64,000 bases of DNA from Ciborinia camelliae (lineage: Eukaryota > Ascomycota > Leotiomycetes > Helotiales > Sclerotiniaceae). The stretch spans positions 515,501-579,500 of the forward strand of contig JANPYM010000008.1 of assembly GCA_025890175.1 (NCBI GenBank), given 5' to 3'. Below are positions 10,773-22,100 of the stretch, piece after piece (the stretch's first letter is position 1; each line of letters opens with the position of its first letter). A program made the translations under genes and the position numbers. The notes beneath the pieces were generated by a model. That model was not told where the DNA came from. It was given only the letters and a program-made list of their open reading frames with translations, and did not search any database.

Positions 10773-13249
10773 CAGGGCTGGGCACCCGTACCCTACCCGG
10801 GGTATTTGCCCTCAACGGGTGGTCACCCTACCCCATAGGATTTTGCAGGATGATTATCTTATAAAATCTATGGGTACGAGTAAACCTATAAATATATATT
10901 ATATAATTGTTTTATATAATTGTTTAAAGTTAAAATTATTTTTAATTATATAAATAAATTAAAATAATTAAATAATATTATTAAAAAATTTTATTATAAT
11001 TTTTTTATATATATATATATTTTTTTTTATAAATTTAATTTTTTTTAATTAATATTATATTATTTAATAATATATTATTTAATAACAATAACAATAATAA
11101 TTTTGAATTAGAATTATCTAATAATTTATATTTATAATATAATTAAGAATTTATTAGATTTATTAATTACAATATATCTTTCTCTTTAAGAAATATTAAT
11201 AATAAATGTTTTAAATAGTTTACAAGTAACATTTTTTTTTTATAAAATTAAAATTATATTTTATAGGTGTACCACCTTTCAAACCTATAATTACTTTTAT
11301 ATTTAAAAACCCAAATCCTTTATATTTTTGAAAAACTATTAATAATTTAAAACAAATAAATATAATACAAATTAAATATATATAATCATAATACATTTAT
11401 ATAAAAAATATTTTTTAAATATTCAATGAAATTAATAATTATAGGATTTATTATCGCAAGCATTATTTAAATATTCTAATATTAAAAAAAAGGAAAAAAT
11501 ATGTATAGTATTTAGAATCGAAACTAAAGGTAGCTTTAAAGTATTTTTTTAATTATTAAAATTATTAATAAATCAATATTAACATTAATATCGCCATTTT
11601 CTTTTTTAATTTATTATTAAAAATAATTTATTATTTAATATTATGAATTAAATACAATTTAATAATTTTATTAAATTTATTATTTTTATTACTAAAAACA
11701 TATTTCAATATTAATTAATAAAAAATTTAAAAAAGAATTTCGATATTATAAAATAAATTAAAAAAAAAGAATTTCAAAAGTATATAAATTTTAATAAACG
11801 ATTTGCTTTAATTATTGATGGATAGATAAAAAGTAATTAATTAAATTATATTATTATTATTATATATTATATATATATATTTAAAATCTTTCAACAATTT
11901 ATATTTAATATTGTTAAATTTATAAATTTTTTATATATTAATAAATATTTAATAATTAAATTTTTTAATATTACAAACAATTTTGGTATTATAAAAGTAA
12001 TAATTTCGATTATATGTAATAATGTTAATTACAATAATATTATATTTAATTATTTTAAATCAATAATATTTTTAAATTATAATTAATTTATTAAAAAAAA
12101 AAGTATAATATATAATTCGATTTAATTGAATTAATAAAGATATATAATATTATATTTATATAAATAATATTATTATATAAATAAATATATTTTATATTTA
12201 TAATATTTTTTATTTAATATAATTATTAATCAAAATATATATTTAATTTTTTAAAATAAAAGAAAATTTTGATTTATATTTAAAAAGTAATATTAAATTT
12301 TCAAAATCAAATATTACTAATTTTTTATTAATATATTTATATATTAAAATTTTATTGATAATATATTTATAATTATTGTTTTAGTTATATAATTGTAAAA
12401 TAAGTTTATTAAAAAGAATTTAATTCTTTTTAATAAAAATTAATTAAATTTAAAAGAATTAAAACAATTTTTTAAATATTTTTATTTATCTATTATAAAA
12501 ATATAAACAAATTTTTATTTTATATTTTAAAATATTATTTTAATATACATTCTCTTTATTTAATAAATATATAAAATAATTTTAAATATAAATTATTTTA
12601 TTCTTCAAATTATTATTATAATTATTTTTAAAATCTTCAAAAAATATTATAAAAAGATTTTAAATATATATTATTTATAAATTATTATTATTCTCAATTT
12701 TTATTATAAAATTAATTTAATTAAATATTTATATAAAATAAATAAAAAAATTGATTTTATATTATATTAATATATATTTTAATATATCAAATTTAAATTT
12801 ATAAAATATAAAAATTATATTAATAAAATTTGAATTTATAATAAATATAAAATTAAAGAAAAACAAGCTAATATTAATAATTTTGATTTAAATTTATTTG
12901 TTTTTATAATAAATAAAAATTATAATATTAATTTATATATTAATTTTAATTAAATTATATTATTTAATATTATATAAATATTTATTATTAAATTAAAATT
13001 AAATTAATATTTATTTTTATTATATTTATTATAAAACAATATTTTTTATAAAAATATAATTAAATAATAAATAAAATATTAATATAGTTTTTTAATTTTT
13101 TTTTAAATATAATAAAATTATTTTGTAATTTTAATTATATTTATATTTTCAGAATATGTTTTTAATATTATAAAATTATTAATTATTAAATATAGAATTA
13201 ATTTTTCTAATGATATTATTAAATATATATTATATTTATATATATAAAG

Positions 13250-13280
<31 letters not shown>

Positions 13281-14488
13281 TCGAATTTATTAATATAAAT
13301 TTTAATAATAAAAATAATATTGAAATTAAAAGAATTATTATTATTTTAAATTTTATATTTAAAAAATATTATAATAAAAAAATTAAAACAAAAAAAAAAA
13401 AAGATAATAAAAATAATATATTAAATTAAAAAATATTAAATCATAAAAAATTGGAATATTATAAATTAAAAAAAAAATATATTATGTTGAGAGTAGCCAG
13501 GGCCGTATGAGCCGTACGGACCGCGAAGCGGGCCGTAGGCCTAATACGGTCTAGCGCCCTATCTTAAGCTTAAATAGCATACAAGGTTCAACCTTAGTTC
13601 AGTAGTAATTTCAAATACATCACACAACTTGCACCTTCACGTGATCTACCTAATTTCAACATATTAAATTATAATTTTAAAGTATACTCAATAAAAATTA
13701 ATTAAAAATAATAATAAATTAATAATATAAAAAAATAATATATTTTTATTTTTTTTTTAAATTAATTTTAAAATTTAATATAATTTGAATAAAAATCAAA
13801 TTAAAATAATATTATATATTCTAAATATTAATTCCAAATATTAATTTTAAATATTAATTTATATAATTATATTCGATAGGTATACCTATACCTTTCGAAA
13901 TTTTATAAAATTTTCACCCTACCCTATAAAACCTAACAAAATGATTATGTTGTATTTTAATTAAAAATATAATACCTATCTCTTAATTAATTATATAATT
14001 TATTTATTTAATTAAATATATTAATTAATTAATTAAATAATTAATAAATTATATATTTATTTAATTATATAGGGTATAATTAAATGTACGGTACGGTAGT
14101 ACGAACTACGCGAACACGTGCCTAGTACGATCATTCGAATCGTACGGGGTTCTTTCAGAATTCGAAACGCCGCATTAGGAAAGGTCGATTCTTTGTTCGA
14201 ATTTCAGTTGGAAAAAGCAATATAGTGGGGCATTTCATTTCGATTCTGATTTTTGATTCTGTACCGCAATAATACTATTTCATATATTGTATATAAATAT
14301 ATAATATAACTACTATCATCTCTTGATTTTCGATCTATTTATAGTGAAAAGTGCGTATTAACCAATTAGACACCCTGTACCATCGGCATATACCCCCTGT
14401 ATATGCCTTGAATCCGAACTTGCTACAGATTACTTTGCGATTTCTATCCAGATTTATCCCGGGTAACCCTACCTTTTGCCCAGCCCTG
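10773..14488. mobile_element. Relic hAT-like DNA transposon, RIP-degraded
   Basis: The left end reads CAGGGCTGGGCA and the right end is its inverse (TTTTGCCCAGCCCTG), followed inwards on both sides by a TACCCGGG/CCCGGGTAA-type stretch. Directly outside, ATAGAAAA occurs at 10765-10772 and at 14489-14496, an 8-bp target duplication. CAGGG-type ends plus 8-bp duplication are hallmarks of the hAT superfamily. The 3.7-kb length would suit an autonomous element. The interior from about 10860 to 14080 is almost pure A+T with no reading frame, as expected after heavy RIP, so no transposase can be read. The last 400 bp keep balanced base composition. A solo LTR sits inside. The flanking tract is itself a seven-base repeat, which weakens the duplication evidence slightly. 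Confidence 0.75.
13485..13661. mobile_element. Solo LTR (177 bp) inserted in the hAT relic
   Basis: A GC-normal island in A+T-saturated DNA. It starts TGTTGA and ends TCAACA (the TG...CA rule with a 6-bp inverted terminus) and is flanked by TATTA on both sides (13480-13484 and 13662-13666), a 5-bp target duplication. There is no internal retrotransposon sequence, so it is a solo LTR or a non-autonomous LTR unit. It lacks the C-to-T saturation of its surroundings. Confidence 0.8.
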
Positions 14489-14668
14489 ATAGAAAATAGA
14501 AAATAGAAAATAGAAAATAGAAAATAGAAAATAGAAAATAGAAAATAGAAAATAGAAAATAGAAAATAGAAAATAGAAAATAGAAAATAGAAAATAGAAA
14601 ATAGAAAATAGAAAATAGAAAATAGAAAATAGAAAATAGAAAATAGAAAATAGAAAATAGAAAATAGA
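14487..14668. repeat. Seven-base tandem repeat (ATAGAAA)n
   Basis: About 26 nearly perfect heptamers directly right of the hAT end. Short stretches of the same heptamer lie left of the element (10746-10772) and at 15553-15581, so the transposon landed inside a pre-existing tract that then expanded on one side. Confidence 0.9.
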
Positions 14669-14749
14669 AACAAGCCTACCGCAAAAGAGAGGGTGTCGAA
14701 AAAGGTTATAAATAAGCTATTAATAGTACCGTAAAAACCTACCTATAAT

Positions 14750-15110
14750 TAAGGTTCGTAGGTTCGTAGGTTCGTAGATTCGTAGGGAGGAGGTAGGTTC
14801 GGAGGGAGGAGGTAGGTTTAGAGGGAGGAGGTAGGTTCGGAGGAAGGAATCGTACGATTTTTAGGTTTTTAGATTTGTAGGTTCGTAGGTTCGTAGGTTC
14901 GTAGGTTTGTAGGTTTGTAGGTTCGTAGGTTTGTAGGTTCGTAGAATTGGAGGGAGGAGGTAGGTTTAGAGGGAGGAGGTAGGTTCGTAGATTCGTAGAT
15001 TCGTAGGTTTGTAGGTTTGTAGGTTCGTAGGTTCGTAGGTTTGTAGATTCGTAAATTCGTAGATTTGTAGATTCGTAGATTTTAGATTCGTAAATTCGTA
15101 AATTGTAAAT
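14750..15110. repeat. Eight-base degenerate minisatellite (GTAGGTTC)n
   Basis: Units GTAGGTTC/GTAGGTTT/GTAGATTC are interspersed with GGAGGGAGGAGGTAGG blocks. A minus-strand ORF through it (Thr-Asn-Leu-Arg repeats) is an artefact of the repeat. Confidence 0.85.
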
Positions 15111-16670
15111 TCTAAATAAAATATAAACCTCGCTATCGCTACCTCTATTAACCATTCAATTAAATCATTTAATTATAAAAACTTCAACAATTTCTTCAAA
15201 ATTGTTTATTTCGGATTGGGTTTATCAATTTTTTAATCAAACCCTAATGCTTTATATATATATATTATAAATTTGAAAAATTTCAAACTGAAAAATTAAC
15301 AAAAAAGTATAATTTCGTATATCTAATTAATTCCTACTATATTATCTACCATCTACCATCTACCATACACTATAATATAATAATACTATCATAATAATCT
15401 ATCATAGTAATCTATAAACTATAACATTTCTTATTTTTGATCAAACTTTCTATAATAGAAAATCTTCCACATTAAAAAATAAAAACGAAATTCCTCATAC
15501 AAAATTTTATACCAAAGTTTATCCATACAGAACCTACATTACTCCGTATTATATAGAAAATAAAAAATAGAAAATAGAAAATCCCCGATCCAAAAATCCA
15601 TCCATCCTCATGATCCACAACAACAGCAAAATATCAATATCCTCGCTAATACGAAGGCCAACGAAATCACTCCACTATCTACCTAATTCATTTAAATTCC
15701 CTTCTCGTATCACCCGTCCGTCCGTCCGTCCGTCACCTGCTTTGTTTAAACATTACACTACCCGTGGACTCTACTGGGCAAGATACTGTAAAAGAATATC
15801 CACGTGGAAAAGGGCTATATGGAATATCTTGGAGTAATATTTTGAGATCCAGGGATATATTCGCTTTGTAAGTTGTGTTTATGGTTGTTTACTTGGTTAT
15901 TGATATTTTTATTTATTTATTCATCTATTTATTCGTCGACTCATCCACCTCCTCATCCACCTACTCATCCATCCATCCACCCAACCTCTTACCCCTTACC
16001 ACTTACCACTTACCCCCTAACCCCTCATCCCCTCCTCCCAAAATTCCCTCCTCCCAAAATTCCCTCGTATAACTAAACTACCAAAATCCAAAATCCAATA
16101 TCCAATATCCCACCATCACAACTCCATACAAAAGCCAGATTTATTATTCCTATTCGCCCTTCCCCTTCTCCCCTCTTCCTCCTTCCTTTATTTTATCTAC
16201 CCTATCCATCCATCCATCCATCTCACTCCCCCTTCTCCCATTCCCCCAAATTTCCCCATCCAACCCCCCCTCCAAAAGAGAATCAGCCTCTCAAAATCAA
16301 AATCAAAATCCCGCCCTTTCCTTCCCTCCCCCTCCTTCCCCCAAAATCAAAATCAAAATCCCTCCCCTCCCTCCCTCTTTCCCTCCCCTCCCCCAAATCC
16401 TCCCTTATATCCAGATCCCATTTCCCATTTCCCATTTCCCATTTCCCAGGTATCTCATAAATAGATAAATAGATAAATAAATATATACCTAGGATTATAT
16501 TACTATTCTCACCTACCTATCGACCTATCTTATCTAATCTAATCTAATCTAATCTAATTTAATAAGTAGATAAGTAGGTAGATGAATAGATAATGAAGGA
16601 GATGAATAAATGAGAAAGAAAATAAGGAAGAAAATAAGGAAAAAGATGAGGAGGGAGATGAGGAAGGAGA
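15111..16670. other. Low-complexity intergenic sequence
   Basis: A+T-rich to 15500, then C-rich/pyrimidine-rich plus-strand sequence with short CCGT, CATC and CCCATTT tracts. Short ORFs here are compositional. No gene recognised. Confidence 0.5.
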
Positions 16671-16825
16671 TGGTTGAGGTAGATGGTTGAGGTAGATGGT
16701 TGAGGTAGATGGTTGAGGTAGATGGTTGAGGTAGATGGTTGAGGTAGATGGTTGAGGTAGATGGTTGAGGTAGATGGTTGAGGTAGATGGTTGAGGTAGA
16801 TGGTTGAGGTAGATGGTTGAGGTAT
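16671..16825. repeat. 13-bp tandem repeat (GGTTGAGGTAGAT)n
   Basis: About 12 essentially identical 13-mers. A minus-strand ORF across it is a repeat artefact. Confidence 0.9.
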
Positions 16826-17115
16826 GGTATGATATGGTATGGTATATAAGATTTTCTTTGATTGGATTTAATTTTCGAGGTGGGATGGGATGTGGATGTT
16901 GATGTAGATGGATGTCGATGTATCTATAATCAGCCCATTCATGTATGCGAAGCCAAAGATGTGACCAGCACACGAAAGAAGATACAATCAAATCTCAAAG
17001 ATGAAAGATTTCATGAGTTAAAAAGATATGTCATAAAACCCTTCCCAATCTACCTATCTATCTACATCTCATCTCATCCATTCATCCATTTATGCACGCA
17101 TGCATCATCCACCCC

Positions 17116-18504
17116 CTAATAATGAACCGCACTAACGACCCTACCCCTACACTCACCAAACCCGACGTTTCCACCCTCACCCTCACCCTCCCCGCACGTA
17201 CCCCTCAAAGTAACCTCATCACCATCCTTCAAGAACTTCCTAGTCTCCATGCCCACCAACCAGATATCCCTACTCCCACCCCACGACATCTCCAGCAAAC
17301 TACCCATTTGGGCATCGCCCTCTCCCGTAATCGTCCCGCTCCCCAACAGATCCCCCGTCCTCATGTTGCAACCCCCACTACTATGATGCGCGAGCATTTG
17401 CTCAAAGCTCCAGATCAGATGTCGGGCATTAACTTTGCCAATCGTAGTGGTGCTGCCATCGGGCGTCGTGAGATCAATCTCGAGACGAATATTCAGACCC
17501 GTGTCACGACCATCTTCGTGGAGATAATCCAACAAGTCTCCCGAGGTCGAGGCTTCGGTTTCTAATTTGGCGGTGCGGAAAGGGGCGATGGCGTCTTGGA
17601 GGACAATCCACGGGCTGATGCTCGTCGAGAAATTCTTTCCATTGAAGGGGCCGAGTGGAACGTACTCCCAGTTTTGGATATCTCGCGCCGACCAATCGTT
17701 CATGAGAACATACCCAAAGATATGTTCCCCCGCATTATTAACCTTGATGGGTTCTCCGAGCGCATTTCCCGTACATAGGAAACAGCCAATTTCTAGCTCG
17801 ATATCGAGTTTCCGACAAGGTCCAAATATCGGTTTCTTAGGTCCAGGAGCTTTGGGATCGAGGATGATCTGACCATTTGGACGTATGATTTGCGTTCCGG
17901 AGACCACGACCGAAGAAGCGCGGCCATGATATCCAATAGGAACTTGTGTATAATTTGGCTGGAGTGCATTTTCTGCTCCCTTCAAATATACGTTAGAATA
18001 CCTATTCAACACCAATTTGGAGAAATACAACACAGGGAAACTCACTCTAAACATCGTCCCCGCATTCCTAGCATGATTAATGCCCGCGAAAAAGTCCGTG
18101 TAATCACCAATGCTCATGGGCAGATGATTTTTCCAATCCCCTTCCTTCAACAAACATTCCTTTTGCGCTTCCTGATTATCCTTCAATAATTCCGGAAACT
18201 GCGTATCCTCCTTAAAAACTTCCTGTATGTATTTCCTAACTTCCCTATGAACGGGTTGTCCCAATGCTGCAAATGCATTGAGTGTTGGTTCTTCGAAGAC
18301 GGAGAGATGATCTTTGAAGGAAGGGAGTTTGTGGAAACCGGACGATTTGGAGAAGGCGAGGAGATCAAGGACATGGTCGCCAATGCGGATGGCCGGGCGG
18401 TGGGTGACTTGGGAATTGCGGGAGGTGATGATACCAAATGGAATATTGAGGATGGAGAAATCGCTGTTGGGTGGAATGCGGAGCCAAGACTTGAGAGGAG
18501 ACAT
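17116..18504 (-). CDS. fahA: Fumarylacetoacetase (fumarylacetoacetate hydrolase)
   Basis: The last enzyme of tyrosine/phenylalanine/homogentisate breakdown, cleaving fumarylacetoacetate to fumarate and acetoacetate in the cytosol. Exons 18046-18504 and 17116-17979; the 66-nt intron (GTGAGT donor, TTCTAAC branch) is in frame and open, so a naive ORF reads through it as 22 spurious residues. Spliced length is 440 residues, close to the usual 420-430. Family signatures are present: DYTDFFAGINHARNAGTMFR (first metal-binding Asp and the catalytic His), LDIELEIGCFLC (two metal-binding Glu), MNDWSARDIQNWEYVPLGP (metal-binding Asp) and PFNGKNF (active-site Lys). The start MSPLKSW is the first ATG. 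The gene lies next to the Zn2Cys6 regulator and in the same 14-kb block as CYP504 and homogentisate dioxygenase. A CGG-N8-CCG palindrome lies about 350 bp upstream. Confidence 0.95.
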   Translation of the reverse strand: MSPLKSWLRIPPNSDFSILNIPFGIITSRNSQVTHRPAIRIGDHVLDLLAFSKSSGFHKLPSFKDHLSVFEEPTLNAFAALGQPVHREVRKYIQEVFKEDTQFPELLKDNQEAQKECLLKEGDWKNHLPMSIGDYTDFFAGINHARNAGTMFRVSFPVLYFSKLVLNRYSNVYLKGAENALQPNYTQVPIGYHGRASSVVVSGTQIIRPNGQIILDPKAPGPKKPIFGPCRKLDIELEIGCFLCTGNALGEPIKVNNAGEHIFGYVLMNDWSARDIQNWEYVPLGPFNGKNFSTSISPWIVLQDAIAPFRTAKLETEASTSGDLLDYLHEDGRDTGLNIRLEIDLTTPDGSTTTIGKVNARHLIWSFEQMLAHHSSGGCNMRTGDLLGSGTITGEGDAQMGSLLEMSWGGSRDIWLVGMETRKFLKDGDEVTLRGTCGEGEGEGGNVGFGECRGRVVSAVHY

Positions 18505-19122
18505 TTTGGTGAGAGCTTGGGAGAAGTCTATGTATTAAAATCGTGGAAGGTGGGAGTTAAGGTTAGTCGTTGGACTTGAATGATGGAGAAAGTAGGTAGC
18601 TTTAAGTATAATATTAGTTGCAATTATTTTTCCTTCAATTCACCCAAATATCAACCCGTACCCAATAAATAATAAATATCTCACAAGCCGATGTCAAGCT
18701 CAAGCTATTTCGTACCTAAGGAGGGGTCGGTCATACAGAGCTTCTCAAAGTGGGGTCGAACATACTAGGGAATCCTCGCGGAACGAACCTTTTATGGGGC
18801 CGTAGTGAAACTCTGCCGCACCTAACCTGCAAGAATTAAACCAACTTGACGGTATTAATTCCGTCCTTGGGCCCCCGCCATAAAATTTAGAGTGAATCCG
18901 CAGTGATACGGCGATTCTGTCTCAGATCTCATATTAATAAGTTTATGTAATAATAATAAGTGAAGAGCTATTGTACTCAAAAGCAAATTTCCCCATGCTT
19001 CATGTCTTCTTCCTGTCAATATCCAACCCGCTTAATGATAACAGCCTCCCTCGGTAGCAATCTTCGCTCCAAAAAACCAATACAAAGTTTGATAATATAT
19101 ATCGTCGGCAACTTATCCATCG
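18505..19122. other. Upstream region of fahA / downstream of the regulator
   Basis: No gene. The 18710-18900 stretch is GC-richer than its surroundings and carries the CGG-N8-CCG palindrome listed separately. An everted CCG-N8-CGG also lies near 18898-18911. Confidence 0.4.
18850..18863. promoter_or_regulatory. CGG-N8-CCG palindrome upstream of fahA
   Basis: CGGTATTAATTCCG, continuing as TCC. It matches the site between the P450 and homogentisate dioxygenase genes (CGGAATCAATTCCG, also followed by TCC) at 12 of 14 positions plus the three flanking bases. Inverted CGG triplets with fixed spacing are typical targets of dimeric Zn2Cys6 regulators. Binding by any given factor is inference. Confidence 0.5.
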
Positions 19123-22100
19123 CTAGAACAAATCCCTTAAATGCCTAAACAGTTCATCCCCCTCTCCAAATGCAGCACCGACACCGACACCCACACCGTC
19201 TCCTCCCACTCCCAGCGTCCCATCAATCCCATTACCAACTCCATACCCTCCATGCCCACTCCCCATTCCTAAAGCGGCCTCAAATAGATTCGTCATTTCA
19301 TAACTCATTTGATTTCCCGTCATTGGACTGCTTCCTGTTGTACCCATTCCGTGACCAACCCCAGGACCATTTGTATCGAATCCTCCTCCCAAACCAGTAA
19401 TCTCATGGCCTGCCAATCCAGCCATAGCAAGTGCAGCACTACTATGTGCATCATCCGCTCCTAGTGTACCATTGAGATGATTGTTCGATGCTGGGGATAG
19501 TCCAAGCTTTGGTGCCACTTGTTTTAAGCCTTTGATTGTTTTCCAAAGACGTTTTGAAACAAAGGATTTATTGGAGAAACCTTTGACAAGATCGAGTGCC
19601 ATGTAAAATTCATCACGACAAATCGAGCTGAAAGTTACCGGGGCATGACAACTTGCCAGAAAGATGACTGCCAAGGCTGAAATAAGAAAGTAATTGAAGC
19701 AGACTTGTTGTACGCGGTAAATGTCCGTGGTTTGGTTAAGGTGTGTGAGAGCGCGAATTGTATCTTTTGCAAGCTCAACAACCGTGGACGCGTGCCGAAG
19801 ATTTTCTTGTATGGCGGATGCTGAATGTAGAACAGGGCGATAGATGAGGATACGCATTTGATTAGCACGAAGGTAGAGAAGAATTTGTAGTCGATGGATG
19901 GCGCGAGAAGCGGCTGGTGGGGAAGAAGCTATTGGAAGCTGTAGTTGAGGTGGTATAGTTTTCTGCCATTGAACGATTTGGTAGTCTAAATAGTCTAACT
20001 CCTCAGTGTTGATCGTGGTCGAAGATGTTGAACTGAAGGAGCAGATTGAGCGCCAAACTTTGGAACCGATTCTCGAATATGCTATCATAACATGTAGATA
20101 AGGGACGGTGTCATCCTAGAAAAGTTAGTCAGGCCCACAAGTGAAGGTAGAAGATTGCTTACAGGTTCTGGTAAATTAGGATCAATATCTGAATCTTGTA
20201 AAGCAAAAGGCATGCCTGTGCCAAAACTCCATCTTCGATCAAGAACGTAGATTGACCAAAACAGTTTGGTGATAGCCATCCGTTCTCGTCCATCAAGCAC
20301 AACTTTGAAAAAGGAATCACGTCTATGAAGACCCAATTCAATTGACATTCGCGCGACTTGTCCAATTATTCGCCAAGCTAATGCCTCTTCGTCACAATGG
20401 AAATGGTATATTGCCTGTGTATCATGTCAGTATATAGATGGGATGGGTGTTGATATATATGAAAATCTGAGGGAAAAACACCGAAAAAGTAATGGAATAA
20501 AGTTCGAAGAATGGGAAAATTGATGAAGGATAAAAACTAGAAATCATGAGTAGAAAACAATATGCCACGAATGTGTAAACTGGTGCGCCAAATATAATAA
20601 GCACAACCGGGACTTAAGTGGTAAATTTGGGTTTGATAAGGCTCCAAGGTTCTGGCGCATGAATTTTTACAAGGCCCACGAAGCAGTCCAATAGAGACAC
20701 CAAGGTACAACAGGCCGAATAAGTGATCCAAGTCAAACAAACACAAACAGGGTCCTTAGTGTATTTGGTCTAACACGCTGCAGAGCTTTCAGGTAAAGCA
20801 TTCCAGAGAGGCGGGATCGAAGCCCGCGGGATCCAAATCATATTTTTTTGAATTTTTTTGAATTTTCCACTTCCATTTTGCGAGACGTTTCTCTTTTTGG
20901 AGACTATTGCCCGGCCATGAAGCCTGAAAGTGCCCGAATAGACAATATGGCCTCCAATGAAGAGGTGATTTTTGTGGTCCTTCGCTTATCCTTAGTCATG
21001 ATGAAGAGTAAACGTGATTAAATTCATGAAAGGATGAGAACTCATAATCCAGTCCCACACTTCAGGCTCCATGCAGACGCTGGATGAGACTGATAACTCC
21101 ATAATAAGCGGTTCAGAACAACAATAAATCAAATAGGCCTTGTAGTTTAATGGTAGAACGCGAAGCCCAAGGGTACCCGTGTGGCCGAAAAGGTGGTTCA
21201 ATTCCTCCCAAGGCCAATTCTTCTTTTTGACTATTTTTTTGCACCGAATTATTGAGTATATGTGGTTTGTTTCCTCCTTCGCAAGCTCTTGAATCGACCT
21301 AGCCAGAAGCCGTTTTTGGTGGTCCTCAATTCCCACGGAGCCAATGATATCAATATCGCATAACATGGAAACACACACATAATGCAATAGGCGTTCCCAT
21401 GCAACAACAAATCATATAGGCCTAGTATCTTAATGATAAAATACGGAACCTCAGTATGGGCTGACTGGACGAGCAGGTGGTTCGATTCCTCCCAAGACCA
21501 ACTTATTTCTTGGGAATTTTACCCCCTCGACCCAATTTCAATCGGTGTTTCCTTCATATATTTTTTTTTCTCTTTTGCAGTCTTGTATGCTCAAGCCATT
21601 GGAAGTTGAATGTATCCAAGTCTTCCAAATTTGCATGGGTTGAGTCCGTCCCATATCATTGAGGACAATAGCATTATGAGATGAAGTTTGTTTTCCATCG
21701 ACCCAACACTGTAAGGATGGTCCGTAACAACTCTTATCAGATTTAAGAAACCGGACACACTTGTTTCAAAATTGACTCACTAGAGTTTGTGACTTCTTTG
21801 ATCTTCCATAACCTTTGAGACAAAATAACATTTCAAGAAAATCACATGAATAGACAAAATTCTTTCAACTCACCACAAGTACCAAGAAAGGTAAGCTGTT
21901 GACATCCACAACTTCATCATGCAATGCATTATCAGCATGCTCCCTAACACTTTCAAAGAATCGGAAGGCCAAATCACTCTGCCCACTTCCCTCTACAATC
22001 ATTGAGATAGCCATGACCGTTTTCAACATACAAGAATTGATATCATTAATCCCTTGATGGCTGTTCGAAGTGGCAAGGCCATTCCTTACCGCCGCATCGA

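Larger units (their letters stand above)
20415..21873 (-). other. Abnormally long intron (1459 nt) of the Zn2Cys6 gene
   Basis: Donor GTGAGT at 21873-21868 and acceptor ACACAG ending at 20415. The flanking exons join LPFLVLV to AIYHFHCDEEALAW, as expected for the middle homology region, so the splice sites look real. The interior carries three tRNA-like units on the plus strand, antisense to the gene. I see no other gene in it. Confidence 0.65.

Noticed and set aside
10860..14080. Mitochondrial DNA insertion or centromere core
   Set aside because: The block has transposon ends with an 8-bp duplication, no mitochondrial gene or tRNA pattern, and is too short and element-bounded for a centromere.
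14335..14673. 112-codon minus-strand ORF with Phe-Leu-Phe-Ser-Ile repeats
   Set aside because: Product of the seven-base ATAGAAA tract at the hAT border.
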